Origin: Metallyticus violacea
Taxonomy: Eukaryota; Arthropoda; Insecta; Mantodea; Metallyticidae
Assembly (NCBI GenBank): GCA_030762175.1
Contig: CM060831.1
Location: 73,043,501-73,107,500 of the forward strand
Reading direction: 5' to 3'
DNA: 64,000 nt
Shown: piece by piece, positions 49,835 through 61,439 of the stretch
How the letters are laid out: every line of letters begins with the position of its first letter
Position numbering within the stretch: the stretch's first letter is position 1
Program-made: the position numbers and the translations under genes
The notes under the pieces: model-generated
The model's database searches: none
What the model was told of the DNA's origin: nothing
Seen by the model: only the letters and a program-made list of their open reading frames with translations

Positions 49835-50262
49835 ATTTGGAACGGTTTGGATTGAGGGTTCCACTATTGGGGGGATTTGATGGATGTGTTCTCAGGGTAA
49901 ATTTGGACTGTTTTTAACGACTTGAAAGTCGTTAGGGGGGGAAGGAGATTGTTCGGTGTATTAATACGTCCGGCACTGTTTGAACATTTACTTTATTTAA
50001 TAATTTGGCAGGTTACTTCCTGACGGCTCGTAGCTGACCTCACTACACACTTAGACTGGCTTCCTGAGTGAATATCTGGATGTCTGAATGTCCCTCTGAA
50101 TCTATTAATGTGTCTCTACCGAATGCGTGAATTCTCGAGTGCCCCTCTGACTTCTGTACTCTAGTTTTTCTACTACATCGCCACGCCTTTCGCTAAATTA
50201 AATTCCCTCGTATTTTATCTATTTTCGTGTTGTACTTTCATAATTGGTTATCCTAAAATTAT

Positions 50263-50274
50263 TATTTATAAATA
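50263..50274 (-). promoter_or_regulatory. Candidate TATA box of the 5' LTR
   Basis: TATTTATAAATA, a self-complementary word, so strand is set by context. It lies upstream of the AATAAA signal in minus-strand order, about 0.47 kb before the LTR end. The twin is at 45193-45204. Confidence 0.45.
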
Positions 50275-50935
50275 AGTTCTCCTGATTCGTTAACTTTTAT
50301 CCGAAGACCATTGGCTAGAATTATTCTTTCCCCCCTGATCTAACGTCTTCCCACGAACTTGAATTTTCCCAGAACAAGCTGTCATAAATTTCGGCCCTTT
50401 CCTTACATTCTGATTTCTATTGAAAATCTTTTGCCTTCCTTAGTCTGTTGATTTCTAAATGTTCCCGGAGATAACGCACGTGTTTTCGGCTTTCCTGTAA
50501 TAAAACATTTTCGTCTCCGTTCTGACATTTTCATTTTCTCTTAAAATATTTTTAAGTCTGACTTTGTTAAATACTGTCCCGTTACGGCCACATGTTTCTC
50601 TTATTGTCAACTCCTAAGTATTTCCCGGGTAGAAGGTTCGTGACCTAACAAAAGATAGTTTACCCTTTCTTCAGCCTTGTCTAAGGAGCGGTCAGTCAGT
50701 GGAGAGTCAGGTACATATTCGTCTTTTTCACAGATTTTACACAAAATGTATACAAAACTCTTTTGTATGTTACAAATTACAAATTATTTCTATTTCTATT
50801 ATACCTATCTCTAAATGATTTTCTTACACCTATACATAACAATTATCCTTATAAAATATAATGCCTTTATAAATATAACTCTGTAGCCTCAGGTTATAAA
50901 ATTAATATAGGCAGCATTATTTCCTGCTTCAATAG

Positions 50936-52429
50936 TTAACTTAAAAATGTATCCAATAAACGCAAGGCTGCAATCATAATAGACACGAACCCAGTTCTAA
51001 TAACACCAGATTGCCAACAAGAAAGCAAACCTATATCTAAAATGAATTTCTTAATACTGTCGTTTTGTACTAGTCAAATTAATGTAATTTTGAAAATAAT
51101 TGAATTTAAAACATTTCTGATTTAGTTTTAAGCATGTTGAAGCTATATAAACTATTTAGAAACACAAAACCAAGCAATATGTTTTCAAAATTATAGAATG
51201 AAAATATTTTACAAGTAGGTATTTATGTAAAATATTTAAATTTATAGAATAACAATAAAAACAAATATAAATTATTTGTTTCTTAATATTTTATATCTAT
51301 AATAACCCCAAAAGTTATATCAAACTCAATTTTCTCACTAAACATTAATGTTTCAAATATTTTGATTATTTAGAAATATTATAAACAATAATGGTGGGAA
51401 AATATTGATACTGCACTATAAGTAGAAATAATAAAATAACAATACCCATTTGTAAAAGATATATTTGAGACATATATTCAGTTTTACTTTAGAAGACTAT
51501 ATCAAGAATGTTGAAATAAGAGGAAAGCTAAATATTTTATATGAGCAAAAAAAAAAAAAAAAAACAGAGTAAAAAAAAAACTGAATGGAACTTGCTTTCC
51601 GGATGCATAATGAAAGATTTGGGAAATAGATCTTGAAATATCGACCTAAAAGCGAGATGTATAAATAGATGCCGTTGGGAAGAATTCTACTGAAGAAAAA
51701 CAGGTCAACTTAGTCTATCTTGAATGATGATAAAGAACGTTGGAAAATATTATCTTTTGCATGGCATTTCGAAAGATTCTACTCCATTAATATGAACAAA
51801 ATTTTATGAAAGTTTATTTATGAATCACATTCATAGAAAATGTGCTATTTTTAATTATCAATCCTACCTTTCCCCAAATAGTCTAAATCTTCTTACTTTT
51901 TAAACAGAGTACTGTGGCTTATTTTGTTACAATGTTCCGCAAAATTCAATTCTAGTGTGAACATTTTTATTTAAATTTTGGACCCTTACTTTTTGTTTGG
52001 TCAGTCAAATAAGCTGCTCTTGCCATTATACAAAATTTAATTTGGGTGTGGGTCTTATTTTCTATGAACGGCATTAATTTATTCATATCTATTATACCAT
52101 TTTAAAGCCCCAAAGACTTAAATGTCATTACCTTTATCTGAAATTAAGTATAGAGCAAACCAACCAACTTTACCCTGCAGGCCATCGAACCCGAGCCCAA
52201 TTCACAAATGGACACGTTTGAGCTAGGAGATGAATAGTTACTATATTTTCCTTCGTAGATGAGTTTAGTACCCTTTAACTTCTAATAACGGTTAATGTTT
52301 ACACTGAGAATGTATGCGAAATAAGCATGTTTTGTACCTTTATTCGGTGTTTCATATTATAGTAGAACAATCGGTAGTGCAAGGCTGGTCAATAAAGGTT
52401 GATTATACTTTTTTGACAAAATACTTTTA
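50936..52429. other. Intergenic, nothing recognised
   Basis: AT-rich with an A run at 51547-51564. No gene or element recognised. Confidence 0.45.
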
Positions 52430-53370
52430 CTCATCCTCAACATTTTGATGGCTTTTCTCAAAATATTCTCTGTTGGATGCAATACGTCTGAACCAGCCTG
52501 TCTGCCAGTCACAAAGACATGGTGGAAATCTTTTTTTTTTTTTTTTCAGAATCGCCACCGCAACATTCAACAACGTTTCTAATGCAAGATGAGGGACACG
52601 CTTCACATTGAATTTTGTGAGATATTTAGCTACGACATTTGATATGCTTGGCCATGCATATCGCCGTTCAGCATTTAGCTGGTTGCACGGAAAAAGAGCA
52701 TTTTTGAGTATAATATAACCTTGCAGAGTTCAATAAGATTTCTATTTAGTACTGCCCAGCTACGGTTGTGTGTACAGGTACGATATTATGGATATCATTG
52801 CTTGAATACTGTAAAATAAAACGACCATAACGCACCCAGCAGGAGCACGCACTTTTAATATTTTTTAATTTTAATTCAGATTTCCACATAGAGCTTTGCT
52901 TTCGGAATCAAAATGATGTAGTCAAATTTTATCAGCAGTTACTACCTTTGAAAGAAAATTCGCATCTTTCTGTTAAGATCATCTTCAACTGCTTGCAAAA
53001 CTTGCGCGCGAATCGAGAATTAGCAGTCTTGGCCCCCAGTGTACAAATCATGTCTCATGTGTTAACTTTTCAAATTATCAAAGTAAATGTGGTACTTAAT
53101 GACATTTTCAAAATGTGTTAAAGTGTTCTTAATGTTATACAACGATTCCTTCATTAAATCAACGGCGGTGTTAAACTCGTCTTCTGTTGTAGCGCAAACG
53201 GGAGCGCCGCGCCCACCTTCTTTGTAAATTGATTCCCTCCCCTCTTTAAACATTTTAAACAATCTTTGAGCTGTGCTAAATGGGAAAAATATGCACATGC
53301 TTCCTGTAAAATTGCAAAGGCCTCAGCTGAAACCAGCTCAATTTTTCTGTAGGCGGAACTATATATGTCT
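52430..53370 (-). pseudogene. Degenerate mariner transposase
   Basis: Read on the minus strand with many stops and shifts. The N-terminal part reads SAEAFAILQEAC (about 53325-53290), then in another frame FPFSTAQRLFKMFKEGRESI (ORF 53298-53062), the helix-turn-helix block of mariner transposases. Around 52950-52890 it reads VTADKIWLHHFDSESK, matching the first catalytic motif VTGDETWVHHFxPESK with GDE changed to ADK. After that RSAGCVMVVLFYSIQ-like text appears. The C-terminal third is hard to follow and contains an A run (52531-52547 as T). The catalytic residues are lost, so it is dead. Confidence 0.65.
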
Positions 53371-53744
53371 CAAATTGGAAACCGGAGGTGACAATAATGG
53401 CACAAGTACCACGTGTACATTAAGCTAATAGAATATAGCACAGTTGAATATAGAAGCGATAAACTATGCGCGTAAAAAGTATGATCCTTTCTTTTCTTCT
53501 TCTTTATTGAACAGCCCTCGCACATAAATCAAGAGCATATTACACGATGTTTAAATTGTGCATTATTTCAATAAAACTTTAAAATATTTTGAATTACTAA
53601 AATTACAAAAATACAAGGTATTTTGTCTCTAGTTCTTCCTCAAACGTCTCTGTTTTTATTCCTTTGAATTAATCGGAGCTATACAGCAATCAATACAGAA
53701 AGTTCATGAGACTAAAAACATGATGGATAATTAAGGTCACGGAA
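53371..53744. other. Intergenic spacer
   Basis: Nothing recognised. Confidence 0.4.
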
Positions 53745-53990
53745 GAAAATGGGTTGAGAATTTGCCTCATCTGTGATGAGCAGGAACCTGGATACATATA
53801 CTGGCGGAATATAAAGATAGGTACACAAGAGTGGAGGGGAAAATATCGAACAGAGGGAGATGGACAAACTGAGCTCTGCTGATAGGCAGAGAGATAGAGA
53901 GAATAGGTAAATTTCTAATGAAACACAGCTCAGATCTGAAAAGACAGATAATAGAGAAAGGGGGGGTAGGGAATTGAGTGAATCCAGCTG
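53745..53990 (+). pseudogene. Non-LTR retrotransposon 3' tail, copy 1
   Basis: GLRICLICDEQEPGYIYWRN (about 53749-53810) resembles the CxxC...H...C zinc-like end of LINE proteins. After a frame change ADRQ/IGREIERIGKFLMKHS follows. No RT core is present. Similar wording recurs 0.45 kb downstream. Confidence 0.4.
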
Positions 53991-54354
53991 TGTATATCTA
54001 TGTGTGAGATATTCCTACTCTTAATTTTTATCTATCTTTATTTTTATATCATTTCTTTTTTAGTTTAATTTAATTTTATTGTATTGTTAAACATATATTT
54101 TATAATGGAATATTTAATATTCAATTTAATATACTGTATGAAATCAAACACATCAAACTATGCGTACCGTCTATTGAACCGCGCACTTAATGAGGTTTTA
54201 TTGTAATGATGCCAATTTAATAAATATAGTGCTACTACTTATTCCTTTGATTTACATTCTATCCTCATACTCAAGTGCACACGTTTTCATTTTTGTTTTC
54301 CCAACATGATTTTCTTTAAGAGTTTGTTTATTGTTTTACACTCTCTACTCTACT

Positions 54355-54480
54355 CTGTTCTGAACTTTGCTGGCAGATAGGAAGGAGGAGGAGGGAGTAG
54401 GTAAATTTTTAAACAAAGTGAGACAACTCAGATCGGAAGATGCAGGCAGTCGGGAAGGGAAATTGGGGAACATGAGACAC
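54355..54480 (+). pseudogene. Non-LTR retrotransposon 3' tail, copy 2
   Basis: LLADRKEEEGVGKFLNKVRQ (from 54367) parallels the end of copy 1 at about 53878-53960, with shared DNA ctgctgRYagRYagg...gtaggtaaatttYtaa. Two copies of one tail close together suggest local duplication or two insertions. Confidence 0.4.
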
Positions 54481-57400
54481 CTAATTTTTTGTTATTTGTA
54501 CATATATGTAAGGAAGGGAATTTATTTACTTGGGTACTGTTTTCTTTTATGTTTATATTACTTAATTTTTCTCTTATTATTTATATTTATTATTTTTCCA
54601 TTTATTTATTTTTTATTATATAAATGTTTCGTATTTTAAAGTTAAATATTGTGAAATATCATATATTTCCTAATGTATTGGAAAAACAGGTACGGTTCCA
54701 TGACCCGAGCGAAATGGACGAGTTAGATTTGTAACAAATATATTTTGTAAGTGAATACACTAAAACCTCCCCTTTAACCGTTTCAGAAGCAAGTAAATAA
54801 TATGTGATACAATGACACATTTCCTGAATACCTGAGGCACGTTTTTTCCTGAAAAAACTAACCATTAAATCAGCTGAAGAAAGAAACACATCAGAGGGAG
54901 TAAAGTACGTGACCTTAGTAGCCTGAGAGGGCTACGTGAAAAATCCTTTAAGCTACAAATATAACTGAAGTTCGCAATGATTTCATATGGATATTCTACT
55001 GGAGATATAAACGCTGGGTAATTATATTTAAACTTAGGTATAAGTCTAGTTTCTTTGAAACTTTGTAACTTGCAAATCTATTACCATCAAAATCCCTGTA
55101 CAGCCAAAACCTTAATGCAAGACAGGAAAGCTCATTTAGGGCATTAAGCTATATGGCACACAGATTATAAAACTTATGTTGAAGGGAACTGGGTAAATGT
55201 TTACAAACTACCGTCTGTCGCTATAACGCGCCTGTCCTTATTAGGTTCAAATCTCTTTAGGGTATAAGCTTCCGTCTCTCAAGAGTTTTCAAATGCTTCC
55301 ATCCACTTAGCCCATTCGTCAGTGTCCCTCGTATATGAAAACGTCGTAAGCAATATGTCACCTTCCAGTCCAATTTATAGACATAGATAATGTGTGTCAC
55401 ACCCTTTCAGCGTTACAGGCATAGCACAACATCCCATAAATTTAAAGTGTTTTTAAGTTTAAAGAACCTACTGAAATATTAGCAAAATTCTGGAGTGTAT
55501 AACCAATTTTAAACTCCTGGGAGATATTTAAGTGGTGTGTATGTTGCTTTAATAGGTCTAGGAGAGAAAATCTCAAGAGTTATAGAGTTTGAATTTCACA
55601 AGGAATATATCACTGTTGTCTTTTACTACTACCTTTTGTCATTTCCTATTATGCATAAACAGTATTGTATAAAGAAAACTTAAAACTTTTTATTTCACCT
55701 TACTTTTTAAGTATAATATTCAACCTTTATATTAATATATATAAATGGACAATAAAGTAACACTATGAACAATGTAACTAAAATAACTAGAGAAGTAGAA
55801 AAAGAATAAAACACTTAGAAGTTCTCAGATTTTTATCGCTATATCCAGAATTTTTTGAGTTTTTATAAAGACTTCTTCTTGTCTCAGAAGAACTCAAACG
55901 TTCGAGAAAAGCAATAAAAAAAAACTGTGAATTTCTAAGTGTTTTATCCTTAGCTCTGATTATATGTATGTGTATATATATATATATGTTTATATATACT
56001 GATAACAAAATATATTGTTATTGGTTTTATAAACATATCTTATTTAAGATGCGCTGTTCTTGCACGCGTTTTCACTGTGCCTAATACCTTCCCACTCTCT
56101 CCCAATTCTTTTCGCTCTTATCCACGTTAGGAAAGCTTTACTCACCCGCCCTTCATTTCTCTTGGATGCGATAGGTAAAACGTTTCTGGAAGATGTGGTT
56201 TAATATTTCTGGTTAGTTTGCTCCTTTCTCAGTTTACTAATCAACAGATAGCTTAGAGACTGGAGAGGGGTCAATAGTATTTTGCTTTTGTTTTAGTTTG
56301 GTAACTGTGTTAACATTTTATTTTGTTATACATGCCTTTATAAAGATTAGCTTTGAGCTTCGTTATATTTTATTTGTGCAGTAGGAACTTATATTGTGAC
56401 GTCACATCCTTGAAATTTCAGGGTAGCAGTACTGCCCTTACTCTTCCTGAATGTGAGATTTTTATATATTTTTAACTCTGTTCATTCCTTTAAAATTTAA
56501 AAGGAATATATTTTATACATTTGATATATTTTATTTGACAATTTAAAGATTTTGTTTTTAAAAGTTGCATTACTGTTGTCGTTTGACGCGAGCACCATTA
56601 TTCAGGGTTGAAAGCAATTTTGTATGTGAACTCTATTTCTGGCTTACTGTTGAATAAATTAGACTACACTTTGAATTTATCCTTCTCCCCTACTGGAAAG
56701 TAGCTTTCCTACCGCCACATCCTGGAGATTTTATTTCATCATTGAACTAGTATGGCATCAAATGGAAGGTGTCAAATTACAAACAATAAAAGATACTTTT
56801 GTAGCAGAAAATAGTGACTGGTTTTAAAGATTGGAATTAGGAGTTTCCAGTATTTCAGGTGCTTGGTACGAATGCACAACAGAAACCATGCTGCAAAGTT
56901 TATTTTGATATTATCATTATAATATAAAAGTGTGGATTGTTATTTAACAGTGGGATTATTGACTTAGTGATATGATCATTTATTCTGTGAAATAGTGAAA
57001 CAGTGCATTCGGTATGTAGTCAGTGGCATAAAACTAAATGTCGAAATGGTAAACTATTGAAAAGGGTCAGCGGTAAGGCACAAAACCTAAATGAAACGCT
57101 CTAATTTGGCCCAAGTGTCTAAAACAAATCTTTGTCCTAATCAAAGAGTGAATATGGCAGTTGTAAATACAGTGTATGAGTTAAATATGGGTGCACTTGC
57201 CTGACACTTTCTCCGTACTCTTTGGCGCAACACTCTCTGGGGGAAACAAAACATTTCATATATTAAATACGACCGGACGTATTTATAGTATGTAAGATAG
57301 AGCTGTCATGTTCTTTTACATGATAAATAGAGATAATCCACTACTTCCATACAACTGCTACATACCACGACGACAACTAATAATAAAAAAATAATAATTA

Positions 57401-58282
57401 CAATCATAATGAATCTAGAACTAAAATTAAATGAAATTATATTTCTCATTCAAAAATTATCGCTCTACATTGCTTCTTTTAGAAACAGAGAAGCTAGGCA
57501 TAACACAATAAACAGACGGGTTTTCCTTTGTTTTTAATAAAGCAATACCGGTCCTTCCATTCACTGTTAAAGCTATAATTTCTTTGCAGTTCTCAGTACA
57601 GCTATGTTTAAAATATAATCGATTAATAATTAAATAATTTTTAGTTTAAAAAATAATGAAAAATACTTAAAACATGTTGGATATACAATTTATCATAACA
57701 TAAGACACTTAAACGTATTTCACAAGCAATACTGAATGTTCACCTTAAAGCAAGGAACTTGGAACATTCCTATTGTAAGACTGTTATAAATCCTTTGTTC
57801 ATTATTTGCGACACAGTTTTGTTCGGATTAAAGTTATTTTGAGGGAAAATTGGGTGTCCCAATGTCGCCTTAGTTAAACTCTACCATGGTAGATAGTTAT
57901 GGCACTGCAATAAAGTGAAGCATAAGGAAGCGGCAGCTTTAACAAATTTCCTGAGCTTGAGAAAGGTGCTTTTAAAGAAAAGTAATAAGCTTCACTCATA
58001 TGAAAATTCTTTAAATATTATTTAAATTTTAATTTGGAAGTTAGATGTGAAAAACGCCATAAAAGGACATCGCTGGCGCTGATGTATGGGGTCAATGAAG
58101 AAGAAAATAAAGAGAAGCCATCTACAGAATTAAAGGTTGGACACGTCGTAATACCATCATCCTCAGGAACAAGCCAAAAAGAGAAACTGCAGGAACTCTG
58201 TCGTAGATTTGCTGTAATCAGTGGTTATCAAAAGAACTTCAATGAATTATCAAAGCATTTCAAGTGTTTGGTTTGCAATCAT
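54481..58282. other. Intergenic, little recognised
   Basis: AT-rich. It holds a TA run at about 55972-55987, a perfect TGACGTCA palindrome near 56397, and the second copy of the dispersed 67-bp repeat (56668-56734). The ORF at 58034-58288 is unrecognised. Confidence 0.4.
56668..56734 (+). repeat. Dispersed ~67-bp repeat, copy 2
   Basis: Pairs with 20387-20454 (see there). Upstream lies gttgaataaattagactaca, which could be a poly(A) signal region of an LTR. Confidence 0.35.
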
Positions 58283-58612
58283 AAATGAAAACATTTTTTT
58301 TTTGATTGATTTATTTATGGACCCTCTTTAACAGCTTAGGTCATCAGCGTCCCATTCAACTCAGGGCGTGAAACGGCCGACAAATTTTGCTCAGAGGCCT
58401 CTCTTTCAGGCTTGAGGTTCTTTTTCGTGCCGTAAATGTACCACACGGGACCCACGGCTTTACTTCCCTTCCGAAGGAAACCATACTTAGGATTTTTACG
58501 CCCCGAAAAAATCCATCGGTCCTGGCCGGGTTCGAACCCGCGATCTTGGGTTTAGGTAAGCATGTAAGTAGTATGGTAAGCACTACACCACCAGGACCGA
58601 CAAATGAAAACA
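58283..58612 (-). mobile_element. SINE-A, full-length with perfect target duplication
   Basis: The element runs from about 58294 to 58601, between the 11-bp repeats aaatgaaaaca (58283-58293 and 58602-58612). On the minus strand the head reads GTCGGTCCTGGTGGTGTAGTG (box A, 58601-58581) and GGGTTCGAACCC (box B, 58539-58528), as in a tRNA. The body (cttccgaagg, ggacccacggctttacttcc) and the tail follow. Best reference copy of the family. Confidence 0.93.
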
Positions 58613-60742
58613 GAACTTACTACAAATTGTTTCAATTTTATTAATTTAGCTAATACTAACAAAACACGAAATTATGCCTAACACTAGAAATTGTGTTTGC
58701 AATCTTGGTAACAGTTGCTCACATAAATATATCAACACATTGTTCTGAAATATTTTGAACAATAATTAAGTAGCATCATTGTTTACAATACATTAACCTG
58801 TGCTTTACAGAAATTTTAATATCACGAAATGAGCCGAATTTGCCCTATAGTATAAGTGATGAGTGTGATATTAAAAAGAAAATTGTTCTGAAGAATAAGA
58901 AGGGTAATAAATAGAAATAAAGAAATCATTAAATAAAACAGTTATATAAGAGAGGAAAGAACGAGTAGGGGGAGATATATAGTTCTGGCAAATATTTATA
59001 CAGATATTACAGCATTAATGCCTTTTTTCAAATAAAACTAAATATTACTTCATGCTACAATTTTCAACACTTAAAATCTCTCATTGTCATGTTATTTTCA
59101 AATAAAATGTTACTTATAATTACAGTTAATTATTATGATATATTTTGCAAATTTATACAGACCTTTAGTGAAAATCTGAAAGAAAAATAAAAATTAAACC
59201 AATATCTAAACATAAAAGTAATGTATTACAATAAATGCGAAGCATTAATAATGTCAATAAGTATTGTTGAGCTCTCTTCAACTAATAAGAAAATGTTTCA
59301 AAATGAATGCGAATAAGCCATGCCCAAAAAAAAAAAAAAAACATTTATAAAAGTTTATTTTTTTTTAATAATACGTTCTATGAGTAAAAGGTATCTAGCA
59401 AATTCCTGGAAAATGTTCTTTATTGTAACAATAATAATTTATCTACAATAGATTACGCAAATTGAATGAACATTCCCAAAATTTGAACACTAAGCGGGAA
59501 CACTCTAAAGAGAACGTTAGTCGAGTGTCTTGTTACCTTAAATTTTTTTATTTTTCTTAAGAAAAGTATTCTGCATAAGAACTCTAGTAAGAGGAACGCA
59601 ATATTGTCGTATTCGCCAGTTCATTTAACTACGTCGACTCTCTTCTTATTTACATTGCTGAAATTTGTTTTCCTATCTATTTAACCTTGTGATAAGCTTA
59701 TTGAGCCGGAGTTGCGGTTATCTTGGTGGCTTTTTTCGAAAGAGGCGACTTTTTAACGAGATCTTCCTAGTCTCGTGGAGACTATTAAGTAGCTCTTTAA
59801 CTGTAGAAGTAAGTGTGGATAGGAGGTTAGAGCTGTATTAGATGTAATTGCATATAGTACATAATTTTCAGTGATACCGTTGTGGCAACTCGACAGCTCT
59901 TGATTTTTCAGATATGTATATCGAATATGCATATCTTTGGAAGGTAGTTCTTGATATATTTACGATAATTATTAGTTAGCTTTACAATGATGCCTTCTTC
60001 AGGCTCCCAAGTTGCTTTCTTCCAAGAGCAGTGCTACTATATTTTGATTTTATTTTACAGTGTTTACAATGTCCGTTTACAAACTTAAGACTATATGATT
60101 CAAAACTAATTGTTTAATTCTTTGTCATCAGCACACCCTTGCAGGCTCTTGTAAGCTTTTACATCATCATTTGACGTTACAATAGTGTAACAGGATTTGT
60201 TTTTACCACTAAACTTTTGCATGGTATTTCAGCTGCATTCATCTCCATTGCAATGAAGGAATATTATTGAAGTTAGGAAACTTTCAGTATAAGGTCTAAT
60301 AATTGAAAGGATATTGAATATTTTAGTCAGCACTCAGCAATTATCAATCAAGTTTTACAAGAACTAAAATTTAATTTTGAAATTGCAGTTGTGAAAAAAA
60401 TAAAAGAAAAAGAGAAGGGATTGCCTGGTTTCATTTGGAAGTGTGGGGTTTGAGAAACTGTAGATTACACTTTCTCATGTCTGTACTATATGTGAGGTAG
60501 GGAAGATGCAATTACATGTCCGACTTGAAGAAGATACTGGAGAGATGGCTAGCGATTATGGGGGGAGAGGACTTTATCTGACAAGTAAAACATTATGCTG
60601 CATGTGTACCATTATCTATTCAAATAGTTTAAAGTTTGTCCATCTCTTTGCGTTGACAAAAGAAGAATATTAACACTGAACAGTTGAGCGTTATCAACAC
60701 ATTCCTCTGATTAGCCATCTGTCAAAAATTTGCGGTTTTTAG
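58613..60742. other. Intergenic, nothing recognised
   Basis: AT-rich, with an A run at 59326-59341. Confidence 0.45.
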
Positions 60743-61017
60743 TTTTTATTTATTTGGTTTATTTACGGACGCTCTTTAACATCTCAAGTCATTAGCGTCC
60801 CATTCAATTCGAGGCGTGAAACGATCGATCAATTTTGCATAGAGGCATCTTTTTTCAGGCTTGAGGTGCTTTTACGTGCCGTAAAAATACAAACATGGGA
60901 CCCAAGACCCAAGACTTTACTTCGCTCCGGAAGAAATCCATCGACCCTGGACGGGATCGAACCCACGATCTTGAGTCTACAAGCAGGAGCGGTTACCGCT
61001 AGACCACCAGAAAAGAC
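60743..61017 (-). mobile_element. SINE-A copy with well-preserved tRNA-like head
   Basis: On the minus strand the head (61017-60945) reads TGGTGGTCTAGCGGTAACCG ... GTGGGTTCGATCCCGTCCAG, with intact box A and box B words but different bases from the other copies, suggesting a subfamily. The tail ctctttaacatctcaagtca is at the left. Confidence 0.86.
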
Positions 61018-61439
61018 TTAAAAAAAATATTTGAGAAAAAAATGGAAACATTTGTGAAATTGAGGCAAATAAACTTTGCGAGTTTCTACGGAAAACTAAG
61101 TTCATGAACATGGATTGTTGGAATATGATTGTTGAATAATATGAGTGAATATTAATAGAGTAGAATAACAACATTGAACTTATGATTGTATATATGAATA
61201 TGGGTCTAATCTTTTGTGTTCCAGTAGGTAACTACTGGATTTGAACTTGTTTAAATTTATTTATATAATATTTTTGTTGTTTCTTAATTATTTTATTTTG
61301 TGTTGTTGGTTATTTCTGAATGTGCTCGTAGATAATTACCAAGATCAGAATATGTACACGTCCATTACTTTGTAATTTACTTAGTACTAAATAAGGCATA
61401 TTCATATTCCAGGTTTTGTATTCTTCATTTTAGGAATTC
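61018..61439. other. Intergenic spacer
   Basis: AT-rich, nothing recognised. Confidence 0.4.

Larger units (their letters stand above)
49796..50931 (-). repeat. 5' LTR of the LTR retrotransposon
   Basis: 1136 bp, TG...CA on the minus strand. It contains the presumed promoter (TATTTATAAATA at 50274-50263), followed in transcription order by AATAAA at 49997-49992, giving a U3-R-U5 layout. A decayed PBS copy lies 42 bp from the functional PBS. Confidence 0.95.
44722..50935 (-). mobile_element. Complete non-autonomous LTR retrotransposon (Ty3/gypsy-like)
   Basis: The body, 44726-50931 (6206 bp), is flanked by a 4-bp duplication ATAG (44722-44725 and 50932-50935). It has two 1136-bp LTRs starting TG and ending CA on the minus strand, a tRNA-Lys primer site inside the right LTR, and a 3.93-kb internal region. 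The PBS position, TATA-to-AATAAA order and ORF strand all say transcription runs right to left. Only one ORF (385 aa) is present; protease, RT, RNase H and integrase are absent, so it must rely on an autonomous relative. A 4-bp target duplication and tRNA-Lys priming fit Ty3/gypsy elements. LTR near-identity indicates recent insertion. Confidence 0.93.

Noticed and set aside
49398..49880. 160-codon plus-strand frame overlapping the 5' leader and LTR
   Set aside because: Antisense shadow of the LTR element's leader; hydrophobic reading arises from the reverse of a charged, purine-rich strand.
58034..58288. 84-codon frame (58034-58288), charged
   Set aside because: Reads somewhat protein-like but has no motif, and no flanking exon signal could be tied to it.
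60945..61017. A tRNA gene on the minus strand
   Set aside because: Box A and B are good, but it is joined to the SINE-A body and tail, so it is a SINE head, not an independent tRNA gene.
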